Shown here piece by piece: positions 42,806 to 53,284 of a stretch of 64,000 bases of DNA. Source of the DNA: Rivibacter subsaxonicus (GTDB taxonomy: Bacteria; Pseudomonadota; Gammaproteobacteria; Burkholderiales; Burkholderiaceae_C). The translations under genes and the position numbers were made by a program. The stretch's first letter is position 1. Each line of letters opens with the position of its first letter. The notes beneath the pieces were generated by a model, which saw nothing but the letters and a program-made list of their open reading frames with translations, had not been told where the DNA came from and did not search any database. The DNA lies in the NCBI RefSeq assembly GCF_004217215.1, contig NZ_SHKP01000006.1:310001-374000 (forward strand), written 5' to 3'.

Positions 42806-43063
42806 TCAACCGCTGGCGCGCAGATCGAACTCGCGCACCATCACAGGCTCGATCGACCCCTGCGCGACACGGCGTCGCACGGCGGCATCGATCTCGTCGG
42901 CATGGGCGCGGTAGGTCTGCAGCGGGTCTTCGCGCTCGGCACCTCGGCGGTAGCGATAGTGCAGCGTGTCGCCGCTGATGCTGGCGCCGATCTCCACGCC
43001 GTCGATCGCGACCCAGAAGCGAACCGCGGCGGTGGGCTCGTGAAAGAACGGCATGGTCGGCAT
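42806..43063 (-). CDS. Small DUF1488-like protein
   Basis: 85 residues. AVRFWVAIDGVEIGASISGDTLHYRY fits the beta-rich core I associate with DUF1488, followed by a helix (THADEIDAAVRRRVA-like) and EPVMVREFDL. The ATG at 43063 is chosen for its TGGAG at eight bases; an ATG at 43099 would lengthen it by 12 codons without a ribosome site. It is divergent from parC. The function is unknown and the family call tentative. Confidence 0.6.
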   Translation of the reverse strand: MPTMPFFHEPTAAVRFWVAIDGVEIGASISGDTLHYRYRRGAEREDPLQTYRAHADEIDAAVRRRVAQGSIEPVMVREFDLRASG

Positions 43064-43187
43064 CGCTTGGCTCCAGGCGGCGGTTGCAGGGTAGTCCATA
43101 ACCGAAGCAGTCGCGGCAATGCCGCGTGGACCGCCGCCGGTGGCTCGTGCAGCGGGCAGGGCGACAGGAGGGCGTACGCACTCGAAC

Positions 43188-43193
43188 GACAAT
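43188..43193 (+). promoter_or_regulatory. -10-like box of parC
   Basis: GACAAT stands 27 bases before the ATG at 43221 and 12 bases before an alternative GTG start at 43206. No clear Shine-Dalgarno sequence precedes either start. Confidence 0.35.
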
Positions 43194-43220
43194 CGCGTTT
43201 TCGCCGTGAATGCCGATCCG

Positions 43221-45551
<2,331 letters not shown>

Positions 45552-45845
45552 TCAACCGCCGCGCTTGCCGCTGCGCGGCGCGGTGCGCGCCTTGCGCGGA
45601 GCCGCCGCGGAGGCGCGCCGGGCGCGGCCGCGTGGCGGCGCGATCTCGGCGGCCGGTGCCGCGGCCGCGTCCTGCGTTGGCGCTTCGCGCGACTCCACCG
45701 GCGGCGGCACGACGGTGCCGGCCGGCGGCCATGGCATCTGCGGCAACGTGGCGCGCCACATGGCCCACCATGATTCGCTCCACTGGTGAACGGCCTCCCA
45801 CCAGTCGTGCGGCGGGCCGGATTCGGGTCGACGCGAGGTGCTCAT
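45552..45845 (-). CDS. Small basic-tailed hypothetical protein
   Basis: 97 residues. The N-terminal half has a tryptophan-rich stretch (HDWWEAVHQWSESWWAMWRA) and the C-terminal half is an Arg/Ala/Pro-rich tail ([20 protein letters not shown]) like those of nucleoid or granule-binding proteins. GGAGGAGCCG precedes the ATG at 45845. It is convergent with parC with no gap between stops. The family is not recognised; it may be a phasin-like or DNA-associated accessory protein. Confidence 0.6.
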   Translation of the reverse strand: MSTSRRPESGPPHDWWEAVHQWSESWWAMWRATLPQMPWPPAGTVVPPPVESREAPTQDAAAAPAAEIAPPRGRARRASAAAPRKARTAPRSGKRGG

Positions 45846-45899
45846 CGGCTCCTCCATCAGCAGGGCCACGGCGCCATGATCGGCGCCCACATGTCCAGC

Positions 45900-46412
45900 T
45901 TATCGCTGCCCGCGCGGCGGCGCCAGCGTGCCGCGCAGCACCAGCGCCGCGGCCAGCGCGATCAGGACGAACAGCAGCCCGCTCCAGACCTCGAAGGGCA
46001 GGCCGAGCAGGCGGTAGCTGGCCGCTTCCATGCAGGTCGCCGTGACCTGGAACAGATAGGGCAGGCTGCTTTCGAGCCCGGTCGCGAACAGGAAGCGGTC
46101 GGCAAAGGTCAGCGCGCAGGAACTGTCGAGCGCCGCCACCCGGTTCTGGAACACGGCCGCCGCCACGCCGCCGAGCGCCAGCAGCAACACCGCGGTGGCG
46201 CTGGCGACGGTGATGCCACGAGGCTTCGAGATCCAGCCGATGAAGGCCGCCAGCGCGATGGCGAGGAACACCACCCGCTGGAAGATGCACCAGGGGCAGG
46301 GCTTCATGTCGAAGACATGCTGCGAAACGAGGGCCGCGCCGACCGCGCTCACGGCCACCAGGGCCACCAGCGCGAGTACGCCGCGCGGCAGCCGGGTGTA
46401 GACATCGGTCAT
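45900..46412 (-). CDS. dsbB: Disulfide bond formation protein B
   Basis: 170 residues, four membrane helices. The first periplasmic loop has the redox-active CPWC (KPCPWCIFQRVVFL, near residue 41); the second loop has the partner pair in SSCALTFADRF and TATCMEAA. It reoxidises DsbA and passes electrons to quinones in the inner membrane. The ATG at 46412 (MTDVYTRLP) is chosen over a TTG two codons upstream. Copy B of the G-rich repeat lies immediately upstream, then RidA. Confidence 0.94.
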   Translation of the reverse strand: MTDVYTRLPRGVLALVALVAVSAVGAALVSQHVFDMKPCPWCIFQRVVFLAIALAAFIGWISKPRGITVASATAVLLLALGGVAAAVFQNRVAALDSSCALTFADRFLFATGLESSLPYLFQVTATCMEAASYRLLGLPFEVWSGLLFVLIALAAALVLRGTLAPPRGQR

Positions 46413-46432
46413 CGTCAAACGGAGATCAGGTC

Positions 46433-46506
46433 GGCGCCGGGCCGCCCCAAGCCGGCCTGCGCCCCCTCGGGGGGCAGCGACGGTGCGAAGCGACGAGCGT
46501 GGGGGT
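46433..46506. repeat. G-rich palindromic repeat, copy B
   Basis: Begins GGCGCCGGGCCGCCCCAAG exactly as copy A, shares the core GCCCCCTCGGGGGGC, and ends GACGAGCGTGGGGGT. It occupies the gap between the RidA stop and the dsbB start, in the same orientation as copies A and C relative to the flanking minus-strand genes. Confidence 0.85.
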
Positions 46507-46508
46507 TG

Positions 46509-46982
46509 TCACAATACTTCCGCAATCAGCTCGATCTCGACGCAGGCGCCCAGCGGCAGCTGCGCCACGCCGAAGGCGCTGCGCGCATGGGCGCCGACCT
46601 CGGCGCCGAAGACCTGGCCGATCAGCTCGGAAGCGCCGTTGGTCACCAGGTGCTGTTCGGTGTAGTCGGGCGTGCTGTTGACCAGGCTCAGCAGCTTGAC
46701 GATGCGCACCACGCGCGTGAGGTCGCCGTCGAGCGCGGCGTTGAGGGTGCCGAGCAGGTCGATCGCGACGCCGCGCGCGGCCTGCTTGCCGGCCTCGGTG
46801 TCCATGTTCCGGCCGAGCTGGCCGACCTGCGCCTTGCCGTCGCGCTTGGCGATGTGGCCGGAGACGAACAGCAGCTTGCCGCTCTGCACGAAAGGCACGT
46901 AGGCCGCGGCCGGAATCGCCAGCGGCGGCAGCGTGATGCCGAGCTCCTGCAGGCGGGTGGCGATCGAGGAGGGGGCGGACAT
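46509..46982 (-). CDS. RidA/YjgF family protein
   Basis: 157 residues, of the longer RidA-like subgroup (E. coli RidA is 128). Landmarks are YVPFVQSGKLLFVSGHIAKRDG, the QAARGVAIDLLGTLNAALDGDLTRVVRIVKL helix-strand with the active-site Arg, and the C-terminal LPLGACVEIELIAEV, where the ligand-stabilising Glu sits. Canonical RidA hydrolyses reactive enamine/imine intermediates of PLP enzymes. The ATG at 46982 is 67 bases from the divergent comEC start. Confidence 0.9.
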   Translation of the reverse strand: MSAPSSIATRLQELGITLPPLAIPAAAYVPFVQSGKLLFVSGHIAKRDGKAQVGQLGRNMDTEAGKQAARGVAIDLLGTLNAALDGDLTRVVRIVKLLSLVNSTPDYTEQHLVTNGASELIGQVFGAEVGAHARSAFGVAQLPLGACVEIELIAEVL

Positions 46983-47035
46983 TCGAGGGGCTCCTGAAGG
47001 CGGGGGCGGGCGCTCTTGCGCCCGTCTTGGAATCC

Positions 47036-47041
47036 TACACT
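47036..47041 (+). promoter_or_regulatory. -10-like box of comEC
   Basis: TACACT ends eight bases before the comEC ATG. No Shine-Dalgarno sequence is present (the intervening bases are GCGCCCCC), so a leaderless transcript is likely. Confidence 0.4.
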
Positions 47042-47049
47042 GCGCCCCC

Positions 47050-49611
47050 ATGCCGCCCGGGGCCTCGATCCTCAGCGCGGGGCTGGGGTTCATCGCCGGT
47101 ACCGCGTGGCAGTTGCGCCAGCCGCAGCTGTGGCCGCTGGCATGGAGCGCGCTGGCGCTGGTTGCAGCGCTGCTGCTGGTGGCGGCGGGCCGGGGTGGGC
47201 GCTTTCGCTGGCCGGCGCCGAGCCTGCTGGTGCTCGCGGCGGGTGCCGCCCTGTTCGGCTTCGCGCTCGCCTCGATGCGCGCGGAATGGCGCCTGCAGGA
47301 CACGCTCGCCGCGGAGATCGAGGGCCGCGACCTGCTGCTGGTCGGCGTGGTCGACGGCCTGCCCGACGCCAGCCCGCAGCGCTGGCGCTTTGCCTTCGAG
47401 GTCGAGTCGGCGCGACTGCCGGATGGTGGCGAGCTGCGCGTGCCACGCCGTGTTCTGCTCGGCTGGTACGCGAACCCCGGCTCGCCGCCGCTGCCGGCCT
47501 TGCGTGCCGGCGAGCGCTGGCAGTTGCCGGTGCGGCTCAAGCGGCCGCACGGGCTGGTCAATCCGCACGGCTTCGACTACGAGCTGTGGCTGTTCGAGCA
47601 GCGGCTGCGCGCCACCGGCTACGTGCGGGACGACAAGCTGCCGGCGCCGGTGCGGCTGGGCTTCGCGCAGGGCCACCGGATTGATCGCGCGCGGCAGTGG
47701 GTGCGCGAGGCGATCTTCGCGCAGGTCGGACACGACGAAGCCGGCGCCAAGGCGGCCTCGGTGCTGGCCGCGCTGGCGGTCGGCGACCAGGGCGCGATCG
47801 ACCGCGAGGATTGGGCGCTCTACCGCGATACCGGGGTCGCGCACCTGATGAGCATCAGCGGCGTCCACGTCACGATGTTCGCTTGGCTGGCCGGACTGCT
47901 GGTCGGCCGCCTGTGGCGGCTGAGCACGCGCGCGATGCACTGGCTGCCCGCGCCGCAAGCGGCGCGCTGGGGCGGCCTGCTCTGCGCGCTGCTCTACGCG
48001 CTGTTGGCCGGCTTTGGCGTGCCGGCCCAGCGCACGCTGCTGATGCTGGCCACCGCGGTGCTTTTGCGCAGTGCCGGGCTGGTCTGGCGCTGGCCGGCGG
48101 TGATGGGGGTGGCGGCGGTGGCGGTCACCTTGCTCGATCCCTGGGCGCTGCTGCAGCCGGGCTTCTGGCTCAGTTTCGGTGCGGTGGCACTGCTGCTGGC
48201 CGCGGGCGACGAGCGTGGCGCGCGTGACCAGGCCGCCGTGCCGCTGCCGGCCTCGCGACCGCGCCGCCTGTGGCGCGCCGCGCATGGTGGCGTGCGCGCG
48301 CAGTGGATCGCCACCATCGGCCTGGCGCCGCTGTCGCTGCTGTGCTTCCAGCAAGTCTCGCTGGTCGGCTTCGGCGCCAACCTGCTCGCGATCCCGCTGG
48401 TGACGCTGCTGATCACGCCGCTGGCGTTGCTCGGCGTGCTGGTGCCGCTGCTCTGGTGGCCGGCGGCGTGGGCCGTGCAGGGGCTCAACGCCGGACTGGC
48501 CTGGATGCTCGCTGCCAGCGGCGGCGCGGCGTGGACGGCCGCGGCGGCACCGGTCTGGGCCGGCGTCGCCGCCCTGGTCGGCGCGCTGCTGTTCGTGCTG
48601 CCGCTGCCGCGGCGCTGGCGGCTGCTCGGCCTGCCGCTGGCGGTGCCGCTGCTGTGGCCCGCGCTGGCGGGCGTGGCGCCGGGATCGCTCACCGTGCTGG
48701 CGGCCGACATCGGGCAGGGCAGCGCGGTGCTGCTGCGCACGGCGCACCACGCGCTGCTCTTCGACGCCGGGCCGCAGTATTCACGCGAGGCCGACGCCGG
48801 CGAGCGCGTGCTGCGGCCCCTGCTGCGCGCCCAGGGCGTCGCCGCGCTCGACATGCTGGTGCTGAGCCATCGCGACATCGACCACGTTGGCGGTGCCGCC
48901 ACGCTCCTGAAGTCGCTGCCGGTGGCGCGGCTGCAGAGTTCGCTCGAACCCGGACACCCGTTGCTGGCGCTGGCGCGCGAGCGGGGTGCCGCGGTCGAGC
49001 CCTGCCTGGCGGGCGCGCGCTGGGACTGGGATGGCGTCGGCTTCGAATGGCTGCATCCGGACGCCGAACTGCTGGCCGCCGCGCACGCGCCGACGCCGGC
49101 GGCTGCGCGCATCAAGCCCAATGCCCTGTCCTGCGTGCTGCGCGTGCATGCGGCGGGCGGGGCGCCGACCCTGCTGCTGGCCGGCGACATGGAACGCGCG
49201 CAGGAGGTGGCGGTGCTCGAGCGCAGCGCCGCCGGCGCGCTGCGCAGCGAGATCCTGGTCCTGGCCCACCATGGCAGCGTCACCTCGTCGAGTCCGGCCT
49301 GGCTCGAGGCGGTGGCGCCGCGCGTGGCGCTGGTGCAGGCCGGCTATCGCAATCGCTTCGGCCATCCGGCGCCGCCGGTGATGCAGCGCCTGCGCGAGCG
49401 GCACATCGAGGTGGTCGAGAGCGCACGCTGCGGCGCCTGGACCCTTGACGCGGCGGGTGCCCGCTGCGAGCGCGCCGCGCGCCGACGCTACTGGCAGCAT
49501 GACGGCTGGCAGCAGGCGCTGGCCGGCACGCCGCCCGCGCCCGGTGGCTTGGATGTTGCTAACCTCGACCCATCGGCAGCGCGATCCGCGCCGGAACCCG
49601 AAGACGAGTGA
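47050..49611 (+). CDS. comEC: DNA internalization competence protein ComEC/Rec2
   Basis: 853 residues. Order: N-terminal helices with the DUF4131 region (to about 180), the Competence domain with the hallmark LYRDTGVAHLMSISGVHVTMFAWLAGLLVG near 258-285 and LDPWALLQPGFWLSFGAVALLL near 360-380, then a metallo-beta-lactamase domain from about 540 with DIGQGSAVLL, LSHRDIDHVGGAATLL and AHHGSVTSSSPAWL. It forms the inner-membrane channel for single-stranded DNA during transformation; the C-terminal domain may degrade the other strand. Its presence suggests the organism may be naturally transformable. Confidence 0.95.
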   Translation: MPPGASILSAGLGFIAGTAWQLRQPQLWPLAWSALALVAALLLVAAGRGGRFRWPAPSLLVLAAGAALFGFALASMRAEWRLQDTLAAEIEGRDLLLVGVVDGLPDASPQRWRFAFEVESARLPDGGELRVPRRVLLGWYANPGSPPLPALRAGERWQLPVRLKRPHGLVNPHGFDYELWLFEQRLRATGYVRDDKLPAPVRLGFAQGHRIDRARQWVREAIFAQVGHDEAGAKAASVLAALAVGDQGAIDREDWALYRDTGVAHLMSISGVHVTMFAWLAGLLVGRLWRLSTRAMHWLPAPQAARWGGLLCALLYALLAGFGVPAQRTLLMLATAVLLRSAGLVWRWPAVMGVAAVAVTLLDPWALLQPGFWLSFGAVALLLAAGDERGARDQAAVPLPASRPRRLWRAAHGGVRAQWIATIGLAPLSLLCFQQVSLVGFGANLLAIPLVTLLITPLALLGVLVPLLWWPAAWAVQGLNAGLAWMLAASGGAAWTAAAAPVWAGVAALVGALLFVLPLPRRWRLLGLPLAVPLLWPALAGVAPGSLTVLAADIGQGSAVLLRTAHHALLFDAGPQYSREADAGERVLRPLLRAQGVAALDMLVLSHRDIDHVGGAATLLKSLPVARLQSSLEPGHPLLALARERGAAVEPCLAGARWDWDGVGFEWLHPDAELLAAAHAPTPAAARIKPNALSCVLRVHAAGGAPTLLLAGDMERAQEVAVLERSAAGALRSEILVLAHHGSVTSSSPAWLEAVAPRVALVQAGYRNRFGHPAPPVMQRLRERHIEVVESARCGAWTLDAAGARCERAARRRYWQHDGWQQALAGTPPAPGGLDVANLDPSAARSAPEPEDE

Positions 49612-49615
49612 AGCC

Positions 49616-52261
49616 TTGAAGCCGAAGCAGTCGCAACTCGAACTGGACACCGACGCCGACCCGGCGCAGCTCGGTCGCCGGCTCGCCTATGCGGCGTCCG
49701 CGGCGGCCGCCGAGGGCCATCTCGACGAGTTGCGCGACGGCGCCGCGCTGCGCCCCGGCTGGGCGCGCTTCTTCGGGCTGCTCGGCCCGCGCGGCCTGGC
49801 CGACGCGGCCACGCGCGCGCAGCAGATCGAGCAGCAGGTCGCGCTCAACGGCATCACCCATAACGTCTATGCCGAGCAGGCCGGCGTCGCCGGCGTGGCC
49901 GCGGGTGCCGATCGTCCGTGGCCGTTGCATGCGCTGCCCTTCCTGATCGAGGCCCGCGACTGGGCCGCGATCGAGGCCGGGACCATCCAGCGCGCATCGC
50001 TGCTGCAGGCGATGCTGGCCGATTGCTACGGCCCGCAGCGCCTGCTGCGCGACGGTCTGCTGCCGGCGGCGCTGGTGCATGGCCACCCCGGCTACCTGCA
50101 CACGCTGCACGGCGCCACGCCGGCCGCCGGCACCCGGCTGCACGTGGTCGGCTTCGACCTCGGCCGCGGCGCCGACGGCCGCTGGAGCGTGCTGTCGCAG
50201 CGGCTGCAGGCGCCCTCGGGCCTGGGCTACGTGCTCGAGAACCGGCTCATTGTCTCGAAGCTGTTCCCCGAGCCCTTCCGTGAACTGCGGGTCCAGCACC
50301 TGGCGCTGGCCTACCGGCAGCTGATCGACACCCTGATGGCGCAGGCCGCGCCGATCGCCGAGGCTGCCGGCGACCCGGCGCCGCGCCTGGTGCTGCTGAC
50401 CCCCGGCCCGTTCAACGAGACCTATTTCGAGCACACCTTCCTGGCGCGCTACCTCGGGCTGCCGCTGGTCGAGGGCAGCGACCTCACCGTGCGCGGCGAT
50501 CGGCTCTACCTCAAGACCGTGCAGGGCCTGCAGCCGGTGCACGGGCTGCTGCGCCGGCTCGACGATGCCTGGTGCGATCCGCTCGAGCTGCTGGCCGAAT
50601 CGACGCTCGGCGTGCCCGGCCTGCTGCAGGTGATCCGGGCGCAGCAGGTGGTGATCGCCAACGCGCTCGGCGCGGGCTTCCTCGAGTCGCCAGCGCTGCA
50701 CGGTTTCATGCCGGCGATCGCGCAGGCGCTGTTCGGCGAGGAGCTCCGGCTGGGCTCGCTGCCGACTTGGTGGTGCGGCGAGGCGGCCGCCTGGCACGAG
50801 GCGCAGGCCGGCTTCGACGACAGCGTGCTGCGCCCGACCCACGGCGGCGCCGATCCGGGCGGCCCCGACGAGGCGGTGATCGTGGCCACGCTCGGCGGCG
50901 TGGCGCGAGCCCGCCTGCGCGATCGGGTCGAGGCGCGGCCGCAGGCCTACGCGCTGCAGCGCTTCCTGCCTTTTTCGCAGACCCCGGTGCTGGAGCACGG
51001 CCGGCTGCAGCCGCACAGCGCGGTGCTGCGCGTCTACGCGATCGCCGACGGTCGCGGCGGCTGGCGCGTGCTGCCCGGCGGGCTGACGCGCGTGGCCACG
51101 CGCGACGCACACTTCGTCTCGATGCAGCGCGGCGGCGCCAGCCTCGACACCTGGGTGCTGAGCGAGGGCGAGGTCGACACCTGGTCGATGCTGCCCGAGA
51201 AGCTGCGGCCGGCCTCGCTGGCCGCCTTCCGCTCGCCGGTGGCGAGCCGCACCGGCGAGAACCTGTTCTGGGCCGGCCGCTACACCGAGCGCACCGAGCA
51301 ACTGGTGCGGCTGGCCCTGTCGATCGCGGACCTGCTCGAGGAAGACGAGGAGGTGCCGGCCGGCGTGCTCGATGCGCTCAGCGCCCTGGCCGAGGACGTT
51401 GGCCTGGCGCCGCCCGGCGTGCCCTCGGTGGCCTTGTCGCCGCGGGTCTTCGAACGCGCCGCGCTGGCCCAGATGCGCGATGCGCAGCACGGCACCAGCG
51501 TGGCCTGGAACCTGGCGGCGCTGGCGCGCGCGGCCGACGCGGTGCGCGAGCGCATGTCGGCCGAGCATGGACGGCTGGTGCGCGCGATGGGCCAGGACTT
51601 CATGGCCTCGATGGCGCGGCTGGGCGAGGGGCCGGGGACCGGTTTCGCCAATCCCGTCCTGGGCGAGGCGCTCGACCACTTGGCGCTGCAACTGGCCGCG
51701 CTGACCGGCGCCCAGACCGACCGCATGACGCGCGACGACGGCTGGCGCCTGCTCACCGTCGGCCGCCTCATCGAGCGCCTGGTCGGCCAGGCGCTGGCGC
51801 TGCGCGCCTTCTTTGCTGCTCCTGCCGCACGCGGCGAGGCCGCCGTCGGCCACCGCAGTGGCTTCGATCTGCTGGTGGCGCTGTTCGACAGCAGCATCAC
51901 CTACCGCGCCCGCTATCCGGGCCGAGAAGAGCGGCTGGCGCTGCTCGAACTGCTGGTCGACGACGAGAGCAACCCGCGCGCGCTGGCTTGCGTGCTGCGC
52001 CGCCTGCGCACCGAGTTGGCCAAGCTGCCGGCCGTGGCCGGGCCGACCGATGCGCTGCTGGCGCTGTTGCCGGCGCAGGGCAGCGGCCGCACGCTCGAGC
52101 AGCTCGGCCGCTTCGACGCCGACGGTGGCTTCCACGTCAGCGACGAGCAGGTGGTGGCGCTGGCCGATCGCCTGGCGGCGGCCGGCGAACGGCTCTCGGA
52201 CGAAGTGGGCCGGCGCTACTTTGCCCACGCTGCCTCGGAACTGCAGCATGTCTTCGGCTGA
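49616..52261 (+). CDS. Fused circularly permuted ATP-grasp-like + alpha-E protein
   Basis: 881 residues. Residues to about 500 align with the ATP-grasp protein at 53285: shared are GYVLENRLIVSKLFPE, LLTPGPFNETYFEHTFLA, STLGVPGLLQVIRAQQVVIANALG and VLPGGLTRVATRD. But the lysine and glycine-rich loop KEVHGAGGYGM of that partner is replaced here by VIVATLGGVARARL, so this copy probably cannot bind nucleotide. The remainder is an alpha-E domain (FWAGRYTERTEQLVRLAL, VDDESNPRALACVLRRLR). The start is uncertain: TTG 49616, or ATG 49553 overlapping comEC. It belongs to a four-gene set whose biochemical product is unknown, probably a peptide-like modification. Confidence 0.85.
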   Translation: MKPKQSQLELDTDADPAQLGRRLAYAASAAAAEGHLDELRDGAALRPGWARFFGLLGPRGLADAATRAQQIEQQVALNGITHNVYAEQAGVAGVAAGADRPWPLHALPFLIEARDWAAIEAGTIQRASLLQAMLADCYGPQRLLRDGLLPAALVHGHPGYLHTLHGATPAAGTRLHVVGFDLGRGADGRWSVLSQRLQAPSGLGYVLENRLIVSKLFPEPFRELRVQHLALAYRQLIDTLMAQAAPIAEAAGDPAPRLVLLTPGPFNETYFEHTFLARYLGLPLVEGSDLTVRGDRLYLKTVQGLQPVHGLLRRLDDAWCDPLELLAESTLGVPGLLQVIRAQQVVIANALGAGFLESPALHGFMPAIAQALFGEELRLGSLPTWWCGEAAAWHEAQAGFDDSVLRPTHGGADPGGPDEAVIVATLGGVARARLRDRVEARPQAYALQRFLPFSQTPVLEHGRLQPHSAVLRVYAIADGRGGWRVLPGGLTRVATRDAHFVSMQRGGASLDTWVLSEGEVDTWSMLPEKLRPASLAAFRSPVASRTGENLFWAGRYTERTEQLVRLALSIADLLEEDEEVPAGVLDALSALAEDVGLAPPGVPSVALSPRVFERAALAQMRDAQHGTSVAWNLAALARAADAVRERMSAEHGRLVRAMGQDFMASMARLGEGPGTGFANPVLGEALDHLALQLAALTGAQTDRMTRDDGWRLLTVGRLIERLVGQALALRAFFAAPAARGEAAVGHRSGFDLLVALFDSSITYRARYPGREERLALLELLVDDESNPRALACVLRRLRTELAKLPAVAGPTDALLALLPAQGSGRTLEQLGRFDADGGFHVSDEQVVALADRLAAAGERLSDEVGRRYFAHAASELQHVFG

Positions 52262-53246
52262 AGCGACCGGCTACCAGGCCCGCAGTGCGGCCGTCGCGCT
52301 GCCGGCCGCCCCGGTCGCGCTGATCGAGGTCGAGCACGAGACGGTCTACCGCTACGAAAGCGCGGTCGAGCTGGCGCAGCATCTGGCGATGCTGCAGCCG
52401 TGCGAGGTTCCGGGCCTGCAGCGACTGCTCGGCTTCGAGATGCAGATCCGGCCGACGCCGGCCTACCGCCAGAGCGGGAACGACAGCTTCGGCAACCGGC
52501 GCTGCTGGTTCCAGGTGGCGGCACCGCACACCGAGTTGCTGGTGCAGGCGCGCAGTCGCATCGAGCTGTGCACGCAGCCGCAGGCGCCGCTGCCGGTGCT
52601 GGGATGGGAGGCGGCTGCCGCGATCGGCCACTACCGCGCCGGCGCCGCCTACGATCCTGCGCAGGAGTTCTGCTTTGCCTCGCCGCTGCTGCCGGCCCCG
52701 GTGCTGGGCGATCCGGCGTTGCAGGCCTATGCGCTGCGCTCGTTCTGGCCCGGCCGACCGCTGGTGGAGGCGGCGCTCGAGCTGATGCACCGCCTGCACG
52801 CCGACTGGCGCTACCGGCCCGCTTCGACGACGGTGGCCACGCCGGTGCTCGAGGTCTTTGCCCGGCGCGAGGGCGTGTGCCAGGACTTCGCCCACCTGAT
52901 GATCGCGATGCTGCGCTCGCTCGGGCTGGCGACGCGCTACGTGAGCGGCTACCTGGCCAGCGCACGCAGCGCCGGCGGCATGCACGGCGCGCTGGTCGGC
53001 GCCGGTGCCTCGCACGCCTGGCTGGCGCTGGCGCTGCCGCAGCCCGACGGTGGCACGAGTTGGCTCGAGCTCGATCCGACCAACGACTGCATCGCCGCCG
53101 GCGAACATGTGCGCCTGGCCCATGGCCGCGACTATGGCGACGTGGCGCCGCTGCGCGGTGTGATTCGTGGCGGCGGCGCCCACACGCCGAGCGTGCGGGT
53201 GCAGACTCGGCGCTTGCAGGCCGCGGCCGCGAAACTCGAGCCCTGA
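52248..53246 (+). CDS. Transglutaminase-like cysteine peptidase-fold protein
   Basis: 332 residues. An N-terminal beta domain (IEVEHETVYRYESAVELAQHL) of the bacterial transglutaminase type leads to the core with the triad visible: Cys in REGVCQDFAHLMIAML near 207, His in GASHAWLALAL and Asp in WLELDPTNDCIA. It could hydrolyse or transfer amide bonds. It overlaps the preceding gene by 14 bases and precedes the intact ATP-grasp gene by 38, consistent with the predicted peptide ligase/amidase clusters in which this trio recurs. Confidence 0.9.
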   Translation: MSSAEATGYQARSAAVALPAAPVALIEVEHETVYRYESAVELAQHLAMLQPCEVPGLQRLLGFEMQIRPTPAYRQSGNDSFGNRRCWFQVAAPHTELLVQARSRIELCTQPQAPLPVLGWEAAAAIGHYRAGAAYDPAQEFCFASPLLPAPVLGDPALQAYALRSFWPGRPLVEAALELMHRLHADWRYRPASTTVATPVLEVFARREGVCQDFAHLMIAMLRSLGLATRYVSGYLASARSAGGMHGALVGAGASHAWLALALPQPDGGTSWLELDPTNDCIAAGEHVRLAHGRDYGDVAPLRGVIRGGGAHTPSVRVQTRRLQAAAAKLEP

Positions 53247-53284
53247 TTGGCACAATCCCTGCTAACTCGTCCCTGGCACGCACC

